Assembly (NCBI GenBank): GCA_024426085.1
Contig: CP087976.1
Span: 225,286 to 289,285, forward strand
DNA: 64,000 bases
DNA from: Rhizobium sp. RCAM05350
Lineage (GTDB): Bacteria > Pseudomonadota > Alphaproteobacteria > Rhizobiales > Rhizobiaceae
Direction: 5' to 3'
Below are positions 48,896 through 57,329 of this stretch, piece after piece. The notes beneath the pieces are model-generated. The model did not search any database. It worked only from the letters and a program-made list of their open reading frames with translations, and was not told the DNA's origin. The position numbers were made by a program, and so were the translations under genes. The first letter of the stretch is position 1. Each line of letters opens with the position of its first letter.

Positions 48896-50270
48896 ATGGG
48901 ATTGATTGCGATGAGCGAGCGTGATTTGCAGCGGATCGAGGTTTTGTCGAAGGTCATCGATGGCCGGATGACGTTGGTGGGTGCGGCGCATGTGCTTAGC
49001 TTGAGCGAGCGCCAGGTTCGTCGGCTCTTGGAGCGGATCAGAACGAACGGTGCGGCTTCGATCCGGCACAAGGCGATCGGCCGGCCGTCGAACAACCGGA
49101 TCAGCGACGGCGTGCGCGATTACGCGTTGACGCTGGTCCGCGAACGCTATGCGGACTTCGGTCCGACGCTGACGGTCGAGAAGCTTGCCGAGCGCGATGG
49201 ATTGCGTGTGTCGCGCGAGACGTTGCGGCAATGGATGTCACAGGCCGGCATTTGGCTGTCGCGCAAACAGCGGCGGACGTTTCATCAGCCGCGCTTGCGG
49301 CGCGAGGCCTGTGGCGAATTGGTGCAGATCGACGGCTCGGAGCATCGCTGGTTCGAGGAGCGTGGCGATCCGTGCTCGCTGCTTGTGTTCGTCGACGATG
49401 CGACGGGCAAGCTGATGCAGTTGCGGTTCGTGCGGTCGGAAAGCGCCTTCAGCTATTTCGAGGCACTTGAGCTCTATTTGAAGGATCACGGCGCGCCTGT
49501 TGCCTTCTATTCCGACAAGCATTCAGTATTCCGGGTGGCCAAGAAGGATGCCAAGGGCGGCCAGGGCATGACCCAGTTCGGGCGTGCACTCTCAGAGCTA
49601 AGCATCGAGATTCTTTGTGCAAATTCCAGCCAGGCGAAGGGCCGGGTGGAGCGGATGAATCGGACATTGCAGGACCGGCTGATCAAGGATCTACGTCTGG
49701 CCGGCGTCAATAATATGGAGGATGGCAATGCCTTTCTGCCCCGGTTCATGGAGGGGTATAACCAGCGGTTCGCCGTGGCCCCTACCCGGTCCGATGATCT
49801 GCATCGGCCGATGTCACTTGCGCCGGATCGTCTGCGGGAGATCCTTGTGCAAGCGCGAGCAGCGTTATGTCGGGGCGCAATTGACGTTTTCGTTTGAGCG
49901 CCAGCGGATCATACTGGAAGAGAACGACGTGACGCGCGGGCTGGTCGGTCGCTATGTCGAGACCTATGCCTATGCGGATGGTCGGCTCGACGTGCGCTGG
50001 AAAGGCCATTCGCTGCCGTATCGGGTGTTCGACAAGGACCAGCGGGTGACGCATGCGGCGATCACCGAGAACAAGCGGCTGAGTGATGTGCTGGCCTATA
50101 TCAAGGAACGCCAGGAGCAGAGGCCAGAACCGAAGGTGAAGACCAACAGCGAGAAGAATGGTTACAAGCCGCGAGGTCAAAAGCCGGGACGTAACAGGGA
50201 TTTCATCAACGGTCCGGCGGTGATCGCCCGGCGCCAGCAAGCGCAGTCTCGCTTTGATGCGGCGGAATGA
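48896..50270 (+). CDS. ISNCY-family transposase (frameshifted)
   Basis: About 458 residues. The N-terminal helix-turn-helix is VGAAHVLSLSERQVRRLLER near residue 25. The DDE catalytic core includes LVQIDGSEHRWFEERG (first Asp), FYSDKHSVFR (second Asp) and NSSQAKGRVERMNRTLQDRL (Glu). The C-terminal part is rich in Lys, Arg and Gln. A single frame change near 49858 joins ILCKREQRYVGAQLTFSFE. It would cut and rejoin the element's own ends. Confidence 0.88.
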
Positions 50271-50601
50271 TCAGCTGATTTGCGACGCTCAAAGCTCACA
50301 TGAGGATTTCGCCGTCAAGATCAATCACTGTTTCATAGCGTGCTCCTTTCGATCCGTATCGATCCATGGTCTGAGCCACTTTGCATGACGCGGCACGTTT
50401 CCGTCGCCGGTTCAAACTCACATACGGTCGCCGTTTTGTCCGGCAGCACCACTATCCCGCTTGCGTAGCGGCAAGGCTCAGGAGAACGGGACCAATCTAA
50501 AGCGCGGCATTTGAAGCCCGACTTTGAGGCGGTTCGCTCACCTGGATCCGCCAGGATTGATCAGTCCTGGAAGATTTGTGTGTTCGGTCATTGTATGGTC
50601 G
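50271..50601. other. Non-coding 3' side of the nested IS110 element
   Basis: 331 bp between the two transposase genes with no credible open frame. It holds the junction between ISNCY sequence and the 3' end of IS110. The exact boundary cannot be read without an empty-site comparison. Confidence 0.5.
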
Positions 50602-51774
50602 TCAGGCGGTCTTCATAACAGCCCCTTCGATGACAACACCCGCAGTGACAAACTTCCACAGCGCGATAAGGAGCTTGCGCGCAAGTGCCACAACCGCAGC
50701 TTTCTTTAAACGTCCACCATTCGACTGGACCCGATCCACAAACCAACGACTGAGCGCTGATGCTGGCTGATTGCGTAGCCATAGCCAGGACAATTGAATC
50801 ATCGTGGTGCGCAACCGGGGATTCCCTGCTTTTGAGACACCTTGTTCGTGGTCAATCGTCCCGCTCATCCATGGGGTCGGTGTCAAACCTGCATAGGCGG
50901 CAATCTGCCGCCGATTCTCAAAATGTCGGCACAGCGCTTCGGTCCAAAGAACGGCGGCAAACTCAGCGCCGACACCTTTTAAGGTAAGCAACATTGCCGG
51001 CGCCGGTGCCTCAGACGCTAGCGGCTCATGTACGGAAAGGAGGGAATTACGCTCGCTCTCCACCGCGGCGATTTGCTCAAGCAGCAACTCAAGACGATCG
51101 AGTTCTCGATTTATTTGAGCCTTGAGATGCTTCGGCAAGCCACGGCCGTCTCCGGTGCAAAGCTCCTCAAGCCGTATGCGGCGATCTTTGCGAAGCGGTT
51201 GATAGCCGCTGACGCCCTGGGCGAAAAGTAGACCCTTGACGCGATTAACATGCCTTACCCGCTCCGCAATCAACACTTTGCGTTCCCGGCAGATCTGACG
51301 CCGGTCTTCGTCCTCATGGGACGGCGCTCTGACCATTGCGCACACACGTGGCTCGCCACGCTTGAATGCCAGCAGTGTCCGCGTCAGTGCCTCTCCATCA
51401 ATCTTGTCGGTCTTAACGCGCCGACGTCGACGAGAGGTCGCGATAGAAGCTGCATCAACCACGTAACTCTCAATCCCGTTCGCTTCCAGAACCCGATGGA
51501 TCCAAAAGCCATCCAATCCGGCCTCTTGGATCGTCACGATGGGAAACGACTTCCCTGTTCGTAGCCGCGCCTTCAGTTGGAGCTGCTCAAACCGAGCGAG
51601 CAACTCGGCTATATTGCCGCCGTCCACCACATGCTTCGACATCTTTTCGCCGTTGCCCGGCGACAACGAAGTGATCAACCAGGTCGATCGGCTAAGTTCC
51701 AACGACACAAAAATTGCGCCAAGATCAGTGCGGACAGCGGTTGGCGTCTTTGATTGAACGGATGTGGCTTCCAT
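50602..51774 (-). CDS. IS110-family transposase
   Basis: An intact 390-residue DEDD-type transposase. The N-terminal RuvC-like domain starts IFVSLELSRSTW, with the acidic VKTDKIDGEAL motif near residue 122. The C-terminal transposase_20 domain includes LLTLKGVGAEFAAVLWTE and YAGLTPTPWMSGTIDHEQGVSKAGNPRLR, where a Ser acts in catalysis. It is a full-length gene without frameshift, in contrast to most neighbours. IS110 enzymes use a structured RNA from the element's own non-coding end to choose donor and target. Confidence 0.92.
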   Translation of the reverse strand: MEATSVQSKTPTAVRTDLGAIFVSLELSRSTWLITSLSPGNGEKMSKHVVDGGNIAELLARFEQLQLKARLRTGKSFPIVTIQEAGLDGFWIHRVLEANGIESYVVDAASIATSRRRRRVKTDKIDGEALTRTLLAFKRGEPRVCAMVRAPSHEDEDRRQICRERKVLIAERVRHVNRVKGLLFAQGVSGYQPLRKDRRIRLEELCTGDGRGLPKHLKAQINRELDRLELLLEQIAAVESERNSLLSVHEPLASEAPAPAMLLTLKGVGAEFAAVLWTEALCRHFENRRQIAAYAGLTPTPWMSGTIDHEQGVSKAGNPRLRTTMIQLSWLWLRNQPASALSRWFVDRVQSNGGRLKKAAVVALARKLLIALWKFVTAGVVIEGAVMKTA

Positions 51775-51953
51775 AACCTATTCCTTCTGAGCGAGTGCTT
51801 TGATGCAGCCTCACTCTGCCAGAGCGTCGGCCGCTGTTCACTCCTCATGGGATCTAAAGCCGAAGGGGTGCCGTTCACCCGCCCCGCTCTGTCCTTGCAA
51901 CCGGATCAGCCGGTCAGATCGGGGCTGATCGTCATGCCGTGTGGCAACGACAA
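51775..51953 (-). ncRNA. Candidate IS110 bridge RNA region
   Basis: About 180 bp directly upstream of the IS110 transposase start, with no open frame. It has several GC-rich dyads (for example GCCGGTCAGATCGGGGC). The bridge RNA of IS110-group elements is encoded in this position and at this size. This is assigned by position and length only; folding loops were not computed. Confidence 0.35.
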
Positions 51954-52003
51954 GGGACACTTCTACTTTGCACACACCGTGACATTCCAACCTTGCCGCC
52001 ACA

Positions 52004-52009
52004 GTTATA
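52004..52009. repeat. Target-site duplication GTTATA, right
   Basis: GTTATA directly after the terminal ACA of the insertion sequence, matching 48808-48813. Confidence 0.75.
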
Positions 52010-52278
52010 TCATTTCGCAATGCTAGTGACAGCTTGTGGCTGTACACCTCAGTGCCCAATCGAGATCAACCTCGCCCCAAAGAAATTTATCAAGATACTG
52101 TATTTTAACGATATTCACACGCTTATTCACGAACTTGTGAACTTCATAATGACCGTAGAGAAATATTATTCCTTCAAATGATGGCGTTCACAACATAAAC
52201 TTCTGGTAGCGAAGAAGGTGTAATCGGCGCTTGAGAAATTTGCTCTCGGCTGCACCAAAATCTACCAAAGATGTGTCG

Positions 52279-52578
52279 ATGAACGATTGTTTTGGCAGTG
52301 ACTTATCTTGGCTCATTGAGCATCATGCGGAACTTGTAGCCTCGGTAGAAACCCTAAGGCAGCAGTTCGACAACGGCGCGGGTGATCGTGGAATGCTTGG
52401 CAAGGCGGTGGCCGAAGAAGAAATGGTCCGCGACAAGTTAGTCCGGTGGCGGCCTTCTTCCATTCTCGAAGCACAGGCGAAGCTTCTCTATCTCGTCCAT
52501 TTCCTCGCAAGCACGAAGAGCTCCTTTGACACGGAAACGATGTCGGAAATTGTAGAATCCGTCGATCACCTCCGATGA
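52279..52578 (+). CDS. Small hypothetical protein
   Basis: 99 residues from ATG 52279; a longer frame begins at 52231. It is helical and acidic, with EEEMVRDKLVRW and EAQAKLLYLVHFLAS. No family recognised and no signal peptide. It is convergent with the XRE regulator, 22 bp between stops. Such small proteins are common cargo next to plasmid regulators. The A/T-rich 52010-52230 upstream probably holds its promoter. Confidence 0.55.
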   Translation: MNDCFGSDLSWLIEHHAELVASVETLRQQFDNGAGDRGMLGKAVAEEEMVRDKLVRWRPSSILEAQAKLLYLVHFLASTKSSFDTETMSEIVESVDHLR

Positions 52579-52599
52579 AACAGGAAGCAACCAAGAACG

Positions 52600-53079
52600 T
52601 CACTGCTCGGTTTTTGTGGTCTTATTTTGAAGAACCGCGACCGTCTCAAGAAGCGTGACGATCGAAGACATGGTGTCGAACGGGAGATCTTCCAGCAATT
52701 TCATCATCCGAAATCGGGTATCAGCCTCTTTCTCCGTTGCACCCCATAAGTGAGGAGCTGCCGAGAAAAGCATTGTAAGCGGCGACACCCCCAGAACCTC
52801 ACTCAGGTGAATCAGCCTGCTGACGTGCATCTTTGATGAGTTGCGCTCATACCGGCCGTACACCTGCTCGCTCAAACCGACGAGTGTCGCAAGCTCTGCT
52901 CTGCTAAGATTCTTATCCTGCCGACAGTTCCGTAGCGCCTCACCAACTTTCGTGTCGAGATCTTCAAACGTCGAAATATCGCCGAAACTCTCCCGTCTGT
53001 AGACAGGCTTCTCATTTTCCGGATCCGATGTCTTCACCAGCCCCAACTCAGCGATGTGACTTTCCAGTTTCGTCGTCAT
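52600..53079 (-). CDS. XRE-type helix-turn-helix regulator
   Basis: An intact 159-residue protein. The HTH_XRE domain is at about residues 45-105: LRNCRQDKNLSRAELATLVG, then LSEQVYGRYERNSSKMHVSR, with the usual end of the fold in LSEVLGVSPLTMLF. The N-terminal 40 and C-terminal 45 residues are unrecognised. It may control the small gene beside it or the nearby T4SS genes; there is no direct evidence. Confidence 0.85.
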   Translation of the reverse strand: MTTKLESHIAELGLVKTSDPENEKPVYRRESFGDISTFEDLDTKVGEALRNCRQDKNLSRAELATLVGLSEQVYGRYERNSSKMHVSRLIHLSEVLGVSPLTMLFSAAPHLWGATEKEADTRFRMMKLLEDLPFDTMSSIVTLLETVAVLQNKTTKTEQ

Positions 53080-53196
53080 ATTCCATTAACCCAAACCGCA
53101 ACGCACGAGTCATACAATACGATGGGGTCGAATGGCTATGGACTTCCTTGGGGTGGTTCGCGCGAGAGGGTATTCGACATCTGCGCCGATTTGCCT

Positions 53197-53758
53197 TCAT
53201 CTTTGCAAGCTGAACCAGAACCGGCTTGGCTGTCCCGTGATCTCGTCCTTGATGTCGAAATAATAGGGATCGCTGCGCAGGGGTCGCCACGTGTATTCCA
53301 AGTAGACGCATGAATTATTTCCGGAGAAACCGCGTGTGAGGCCATCCGCCGTCGCCTCGGCGCGGCTACCGCAGGGAAAATCCGGAATAGCTGTTTCCGC
53401 CATTGCATGTCGTCACTCTGCGCATGCACCGTGACTGTTCACGCGAAAACCCCTGCCCCCCAACATCGTCTGCGGCGGCGGGTGTCCACCCTGTCGGGCA
53501 CTCCGCATATTTCTCATAACCGGGTTTGCCGGCGCCACCTTCCGGGCAGGTCGGCCACGAAAATCCTGGTTTCTTCATCGCCGATATCAACTTTTCCATC
53601 GGCGGATGGCAGGTCTCGACACCACGCCAGGATGGGTCGGAGGAGGACGCGCAAAGCAGGATCTCGCATCCCCATTCACTCGCCTTCGCGGGCGTGACAA
53701 GCAAACTGGGGAAGGCAATTGAGAGCATCAGGAGGAGGACATATTTCACGGTAATCAC
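53197..53758 (-). CDS. Secreted cysteine-rich hypothetical protein (frameshifted)
   Basis: About 186 residues. The signal peptide VLLLMLSIAFPSLLVTPAKA is cleaved near residue 26. The mature part has at least six cysteines (GCEILLCASS, VETCHPPMEKL, SWPTCPEGG), probably paired in the periplasm. A frame change near 53370 joins YSGFS to EATADGLTRGFSGNNSC. Similar conserved proteins occur next to rhizobial T4SS clusters, as I recall; function unknown. It may be co-transcribed after the three nuclease-like genes. Confidence 0.6.
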
Positions 53759-53782
53759 CTGGGTTGTTGTCTGACGAAATAA

Positions 53783-54457
53783 CTACCGGTCACGGCGCGA
53801 CGGCTGACGTCGCGCGTCCGCAAACGGCGGCGAGATCTCACTCCGGCGCTCTGAAAGCAGGTTGAGATCGGCCAACGGCCGGCGGCCCACAGTCCTGTCG
53901 ACGGCCTTCCGACGCCACTCTGCCATGTCGAGCACATAGGTCGCCCACATCCCGTAGCGGGCTGCAACGGCATGGCTTTGAGCCTCAAAATATCCACTAC
54001 CACTGGGAAACGGCGTTATCAGTCTCGCCCATCCGACCCGCAACATTTCGTGCGCGAGATCCCGACCGGCGACGCTACAGATGCCGCTCGCAACATCAGA
54101 ATAGCCCTGGACGGCAAGACTGCACGTGACGACCTGGCTGCCGATGGTGCGCTTCAACCACGCCTTCGCAAAGGCGCCACAGGGCACTGGGGCAAGAGAA
54201 TTATTGCCGGGGCGGGTTGCCTTTGGATCAAAGGCCCATTGCGGCAGATCACAGCTGTCGATTTCGGCGAGCCGAACCAGCACACGGCGATTGGCAAACC
54301 ACAGCGTGCGCCCGTCGATCACAGCCACTCGCCCCTTTATCGTACTTCGGCCGGCAGCCATCTGTTCCTCCGACACATCATCGGTCAAATCCGCCGCCCT
54401 GCTCTCGCCAGAAGCGATAGTCAAAAGTGAAACAGCGAAAACCACCTTCCGGATCAT
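53783..54457 (-). CDS. Secreted thermonuclease-like protein 1
   Basis: An intact 224-residue protein. The signal peptide ends near ESRAAD, residue 22. The SNase-like core is VAVIDGRTLWFANRRVLVRL, then AEIDSCDLPQWA, CGAFAKAWLKRTIG and SVAGRDLAHEMLRVGWARL. The last 45 residues are basic (RRSEISPPFADARRQPSRRDR region). The staphylococcal catalytic Arg/Glu set is not clearly complete, so activity is uncertain. It overlaps the upstream paralog by 4 bp (ATGA). Confidence 0.78.
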   Translation of the reverse strand: MIRKVVFAVSLLTIASGESRAADLTDDVSEEQMAAGRSTIKGRVAVIDGRTLWFANRRVLVRLAEIDSCDLPQWAFDPKATRPGNNSLAPVPCGAFAKAWLKRTIGSQVVTCSLAVQGYSDVASGICSVAGRDLAHEMLRVGWARLITPFPSGSGYFEAQSHAVAARYGMWATYVLDMAEWRRKAVDRTVGRRPLADLNLLSERRSEISPPFADARRQPSRRDR

Positions 54458-54993
54458 GGAGCACTCCTCAAATTCCTCGCCGCATGGCTCAGCAAAATTG
54501 CCGGATGCTGAACGTCCTTGAACCGCCAGAGTCCTCTCCGCCTCTCGCGTGCTTCCTGTTCAGCGACCGCATATGGAGGGTGGACAGGCAGTCCATCGGG
54601 TTTCAGGCTCGCGAAGCCGTAGCCCTCCGTGATCATCATCATTGCGAGGTCAAGTTGCTGGTTCCCGACCTGGGCGTAGCAGACGACGAAAATCAGATCG
54701 CTCTGTTCGGCGACGGGCGCGCAGACTGGTTTTGTGTCCTTGATGAAGGCGGCCAGGACCGCGATCGACGCTTCGCCGCAATCGCGCCTGGTTCCGGACC
54801 GATCCGTGTAGGGCGTGCCTCGCAAGCAAGACTGGAGGCCATAGAGACGAATGCGTCTGCCCTCCGAAACCACAGTATCTCCCGTTTCGAACACGGCTCC
54901 TTGCGCGAGTTCGAAATAACCGGCTGGCGACGCGCTGGCTGCGGTCACCGAAAGGCAGGCTGCAATCGCGCTCTTGATCGGAAGCGGCTTCAT
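54454..54993 (-). CDS. Secreted thermonuclease-like protein 2
   Basis: An intact 179-residue paralog of the neighbours. A signal peptide (residues 1-22) is followed by RRIRLYGLQSCLRG, DCGEASIAVLAAFI and LDLAMMMITEGYGFASL. The same spacing of LYG-x-x-C, CG and DLAxxM segments occurs in all three. Overlapping ATGA junctions on both sides show a single transcript. Confidence 0.75.
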   Translation of the reverse strand: MKPLPIKSAIAACLSVTAASASPAGYFELAQGAVFETGDTVVSEGRRIRLYGLQSCLRGTPYTDRSGTRRDCGEASIAVLAAFIKDTKPVCAPVAEQSDLIFVVCYAQVGNQQLDLAMMMITEGYGFASLKPDGLPVHPPYAVAEQEARERRRGLWRFKDVQHPAILLSHAARNLRSAP

Positions 54994-55621
54994 TGAGCCT
55001 GCACCCTTGGATCAGCCCACATGCCAAAACCACCCCGCCCTGTTTTCTCTGCGTCCGCAAGGTCGGGCCGCATCAAAGTGCCGTCCTGCTTTTTGACAGT
55101 CGAAGGGCTCCGAGCGAAAGCAGTTGCTCCTCTAGGTTATCGACCGTGTCTAACGAGCCCGGATAATTGTAATATCCGAAGCAGGTGGCATCCTGCAGGG
55201 GTGCTTTTGCTCGGTTAAAAATGCGCGGCAAAAGATCACCTTGGCCGATTTCAGCAGGATGTCGAGCTGCTCGCGGGCGTAGTCCCCACAGCGACCCGCG
55301 AAACCCTCTTTCTGATTGACCATCTCGCCCCCGGCAGGGCTCCAACCCATACAGGTGCAGACCGACTTCGGCATCGACCTCGATGTCAACGGGGGAGTTT
55401 GCACGGAATCCGTTCGGCGAGGCGAAGCCCTTCCGGTCCACGACTTTTCCGTCGTGGTCATAATACTCGACCACCAGAACCGCCTTTCCGGGGGCTGCCA
55501 GCGATTTCACATAGGCCTGATCGATTGCCCCGCCGGCGCATGCATGAGCGGCGAGCAGAACCGCTGGCAAAGCAAGGATTGTTCGGGAGCCGACAAAACC
55601 TGTTACCAATCTTGTTATCAT
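54990..55621 (-). CDS. Secreted thermonuclease-like protein 3 (frameshifted)
   Basis: About 210 residues, the first gene of the trio. The signal peptide TILALPAVLLAAHACAGGA is cleaved near residue 30. The conserved LHLYGLEPC is followed, after a frame change near 55330, by FAGRCGDYAREQLDILL. It returns to frame near 55215 (DATCFGYYNYPGSLD). The T run 55090-55094 (A on the coding strand) is one base short; corrected, the tail reads to a stop at 54990 overlapping the next ATG. GGAGG precedes ATG 55621. Confidence 0.68.
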
Positions 55622-55787
55622 GTCTACAGCCTCCGAATGCATTTTTAGGCTTTTCGACTCGAAATTTTCGATATAGGTATGAACATATTCGGTAACACAT
55701 TCAAATGAAATTTACAGGCGGCTTCCCGAAAACTCAACAGCTATCGAGCATGGGATCAATCGGAAAGAGCAGTCAGGGAGGTGGAGT
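55622..55787. promoter_or_regulatory. Divergent promoter region, nuclease-like genes and virB operon
   Basis: 166 bp between oppositely oriented operons, A/T-rich (TTTTCGACTCGAAATTTTCG around 55660) and without an open frame. It should carry both promoters. Confidence 0.5.
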
Positions 55788-56665
55788 TTGAGATTGATCG
55801 CGACACGCATTCTGAGCGCCGTCCCTTTGCTCATACTCTCGACTGATAGCGTATATTGCTTTGATAATGCGCGATTTTCTGACAACTTCCCCCTATCCTC
55901 CGACGCGCGGCAGTTGTCCGTCGAACAAACCGCTTCGATGTTCGAGGATGATTTCGTGCTAGGTGCATCCGGCACAATAGCCAAGTCGGATGACACGCAT
56001 GGTATGAACATAACTAGATTATTCGTCACCAACAATGCATCGGCGAACCTGATACCGTTAGGACATTCGGAGACCACCACAGCATCGAAGGATATGAACG
56101 CATCTTATTCCGAATTGGCGGGATCAGAAGCCGTGGTGGCCGAGTGCGGCCCCTCTCCTATGACACCGTCGGAAATCGAAAAACTTGTCGGCACGACCGC
56201 CGAAGCCTATGGCGTTGATCCAGGATTTGCCAAGGCGATCACTTGGACCGAAAGCCGGTTCGATCAGATCCGCAATAGCCCGATGGGCGCGCGCGACCCA
56301 TGCAGCTCATGCCCGACACGGCACTGGGTCTCGGTGTACGGGACGCGTGTGATCCGGCATCGAACATCGACGGCGGTGTCCGTCATCTCAGAGCACTCAT
56401 CGACGAATTCAAGAATCCACTCGTCGTGGCGGCCGCCTATAACGCCGGCAGCCGCGCTATCTATGGCAGTGGCGGCATCCCGCCGTACGGCGAAACGATT
56501 CGCTATGTGGCCGCGGTGATCAACCGCCAGCTTGGCTTGCAACTGCAGGCGCGCGGAGACGGTAAAGCAATATCCACGAACAAAGCACGCCTTTTCGACG
56601 AGCAGGCCAGCGACGTCATCGGAGCGCGTGGCAGCCAGTTCGTCAACGGCGTCATGCACTTCTGA
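55788..56665 (+). CDS. virB1: VirB1-like lytic transglycosylase (frameshifted)
   Basis: About 292 residues with TTG start 55788 after GGAGGTGG. A signal peptide is followed by a ~120-residue linker. The SLT domain begins near residue 130: TWTESRFD contains the catalytic Glu at about residue 155, then GARGPMQLMPDTALGLG, AAAYNAG and GIPPYGETIRYV. One base is missing near 56295 (GARGP region). It would cut peptidoglycan locally so the secretion channel can cross the wall. It heads the virB operon, 17 bp before virB2. Confidence 0.86.
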
Positions 56666-56682
56666 ATGCAAAGGAGAAGCAA

Positions 56683-57021
56683 ATGAAAACCATCCTATCC
56701 GCCCGGCAGACGAAGGTATTGCGGATCGCTGCGGCCGTGTCCGTCATCGCGATTTCCCAGCTAGTCGCCGCAGATGTGGCGATGGCACAGGCGACCAACC
56801 AGGCTTTCGCGCCGCTCCAGACGGTGGTTCAGGCGGTCGTCGATTTCATCACGGGTCCGTTCGGCCGCCTGGTCGCCATCATCGCCGTCATCGGCCTTGG
56901 GTTCCTGGCTTTTGCCGGCCGTCTGAGCTGGTTCACGGCTGGCGCAGTCGTCCTTGGTATCGGGCTCGTATTCGGCGCGCCTGCAATTGTCGACCAGTTG
57001 ATGTCGACTGTCGGGAATTGA
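56683..57021 (+). CDS. virB2: VirB2 major pilin
   Basis: An intact 112-residue protein. A long signal peptide ends near VAMAQA (residue 36). It leaves a ~75-residue mature pilin with two hydrophobic helices (LVAIIAVIGLGFLAFAGRL and AGAVVLGIGLVFGAPAIV), as in all VirB2 proteins. AAGGAGAAGC precedes the ATG. Confidence 0.93.
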   Translation: MKTILSARQTKVLRIAAAVSVIAISQLVAADVAMAQATNQAFAPLQTVVQAVVDFITGPFGRLVAIIAVIGLGFLAFAGRLSWFTAGAVVLGIGLVFGAPAIVDQLMSTVGN

Positions 57022-57024
57022 CCC

Positions 57025-57324
57025 ATGGCTGAGTTCGAAGATGACAAGCCGACGCTTACGCCCGTGATCATTGGTCTAACGCGTTCGCCAACCCTGTGGG
57101 GTGTTCCCTACATGGCGATTGTCGTGGTGATCGGCCTGACGATCATCGCCTGGCTCGCAACCAACACGGTATGGGCGCTGCTGACGGCACCTGTCGCCTA
57201 TCTGATCCTGTTCACACTGTGCACCTGGGACAGCCGCATCCTCGATGTGCTGCAGGTCGCGACGCGCATGACCCCGAAAACCCCAAACAAGTCCTTCTGG
57301 GGCGCCAACTCCTACGGACCGTGA
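57025..57324 (+). CDS. virB3: VirB3 inner-membrane protein
   Basis: An intact 99-residue protein starting 3 bp after virB2. It contains LTRSPTLWGVPYMAIVVVIG, the conserved VirB3 start, two transmembrane helices at about residues 25-65, and a C-terminal DVLQVATRMTPKTPNKSFWG. It stabilises VirB4 and pilus assembly. Confidence 0.93.
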   Translation: MAEFEDDKPTLTPVIIGLTRSPTLWGVPYMAIVVVIGLTIIAWLATNTVWALLTAPVAYLILFTLCTWDSRILDVLQVATRMTPKTPNKSFWGANSYGP

Positions 57325-57329
57325 TCGCC

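Larger units (their letters stand above)
48814..52003. mobile_element. ISNCY-like insertion sequence with an IS110 element nested inside
   Basis: The ends are related inverted repeats of about 50 bp, starting TGTAGCCGCAAAGTT on the left and (read inward) TGTGGCGGCAAGGTT on the right. Each contains two copies of a GCAAAGTTnnAAnTGTC unit. Both outer ends are TGT...ACA and are flanked by the 6-bp duplication GTTATA. The left part carries the ISNCY-type transposase. The right inverted repeat lies beyond a complete IS110-type transposase on the opposite strand, so the IS110 element appears to have landed between the first transposase and its right end. Confidence 0.75.

Noticed and set aside
52010..52278. 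A replication origin in the A/T-rich segment after the insertion sequence
   Set aside because: No iterons, DnaA-box cluster or repABC gene accompanies it; A/T-richness alone is not enough.
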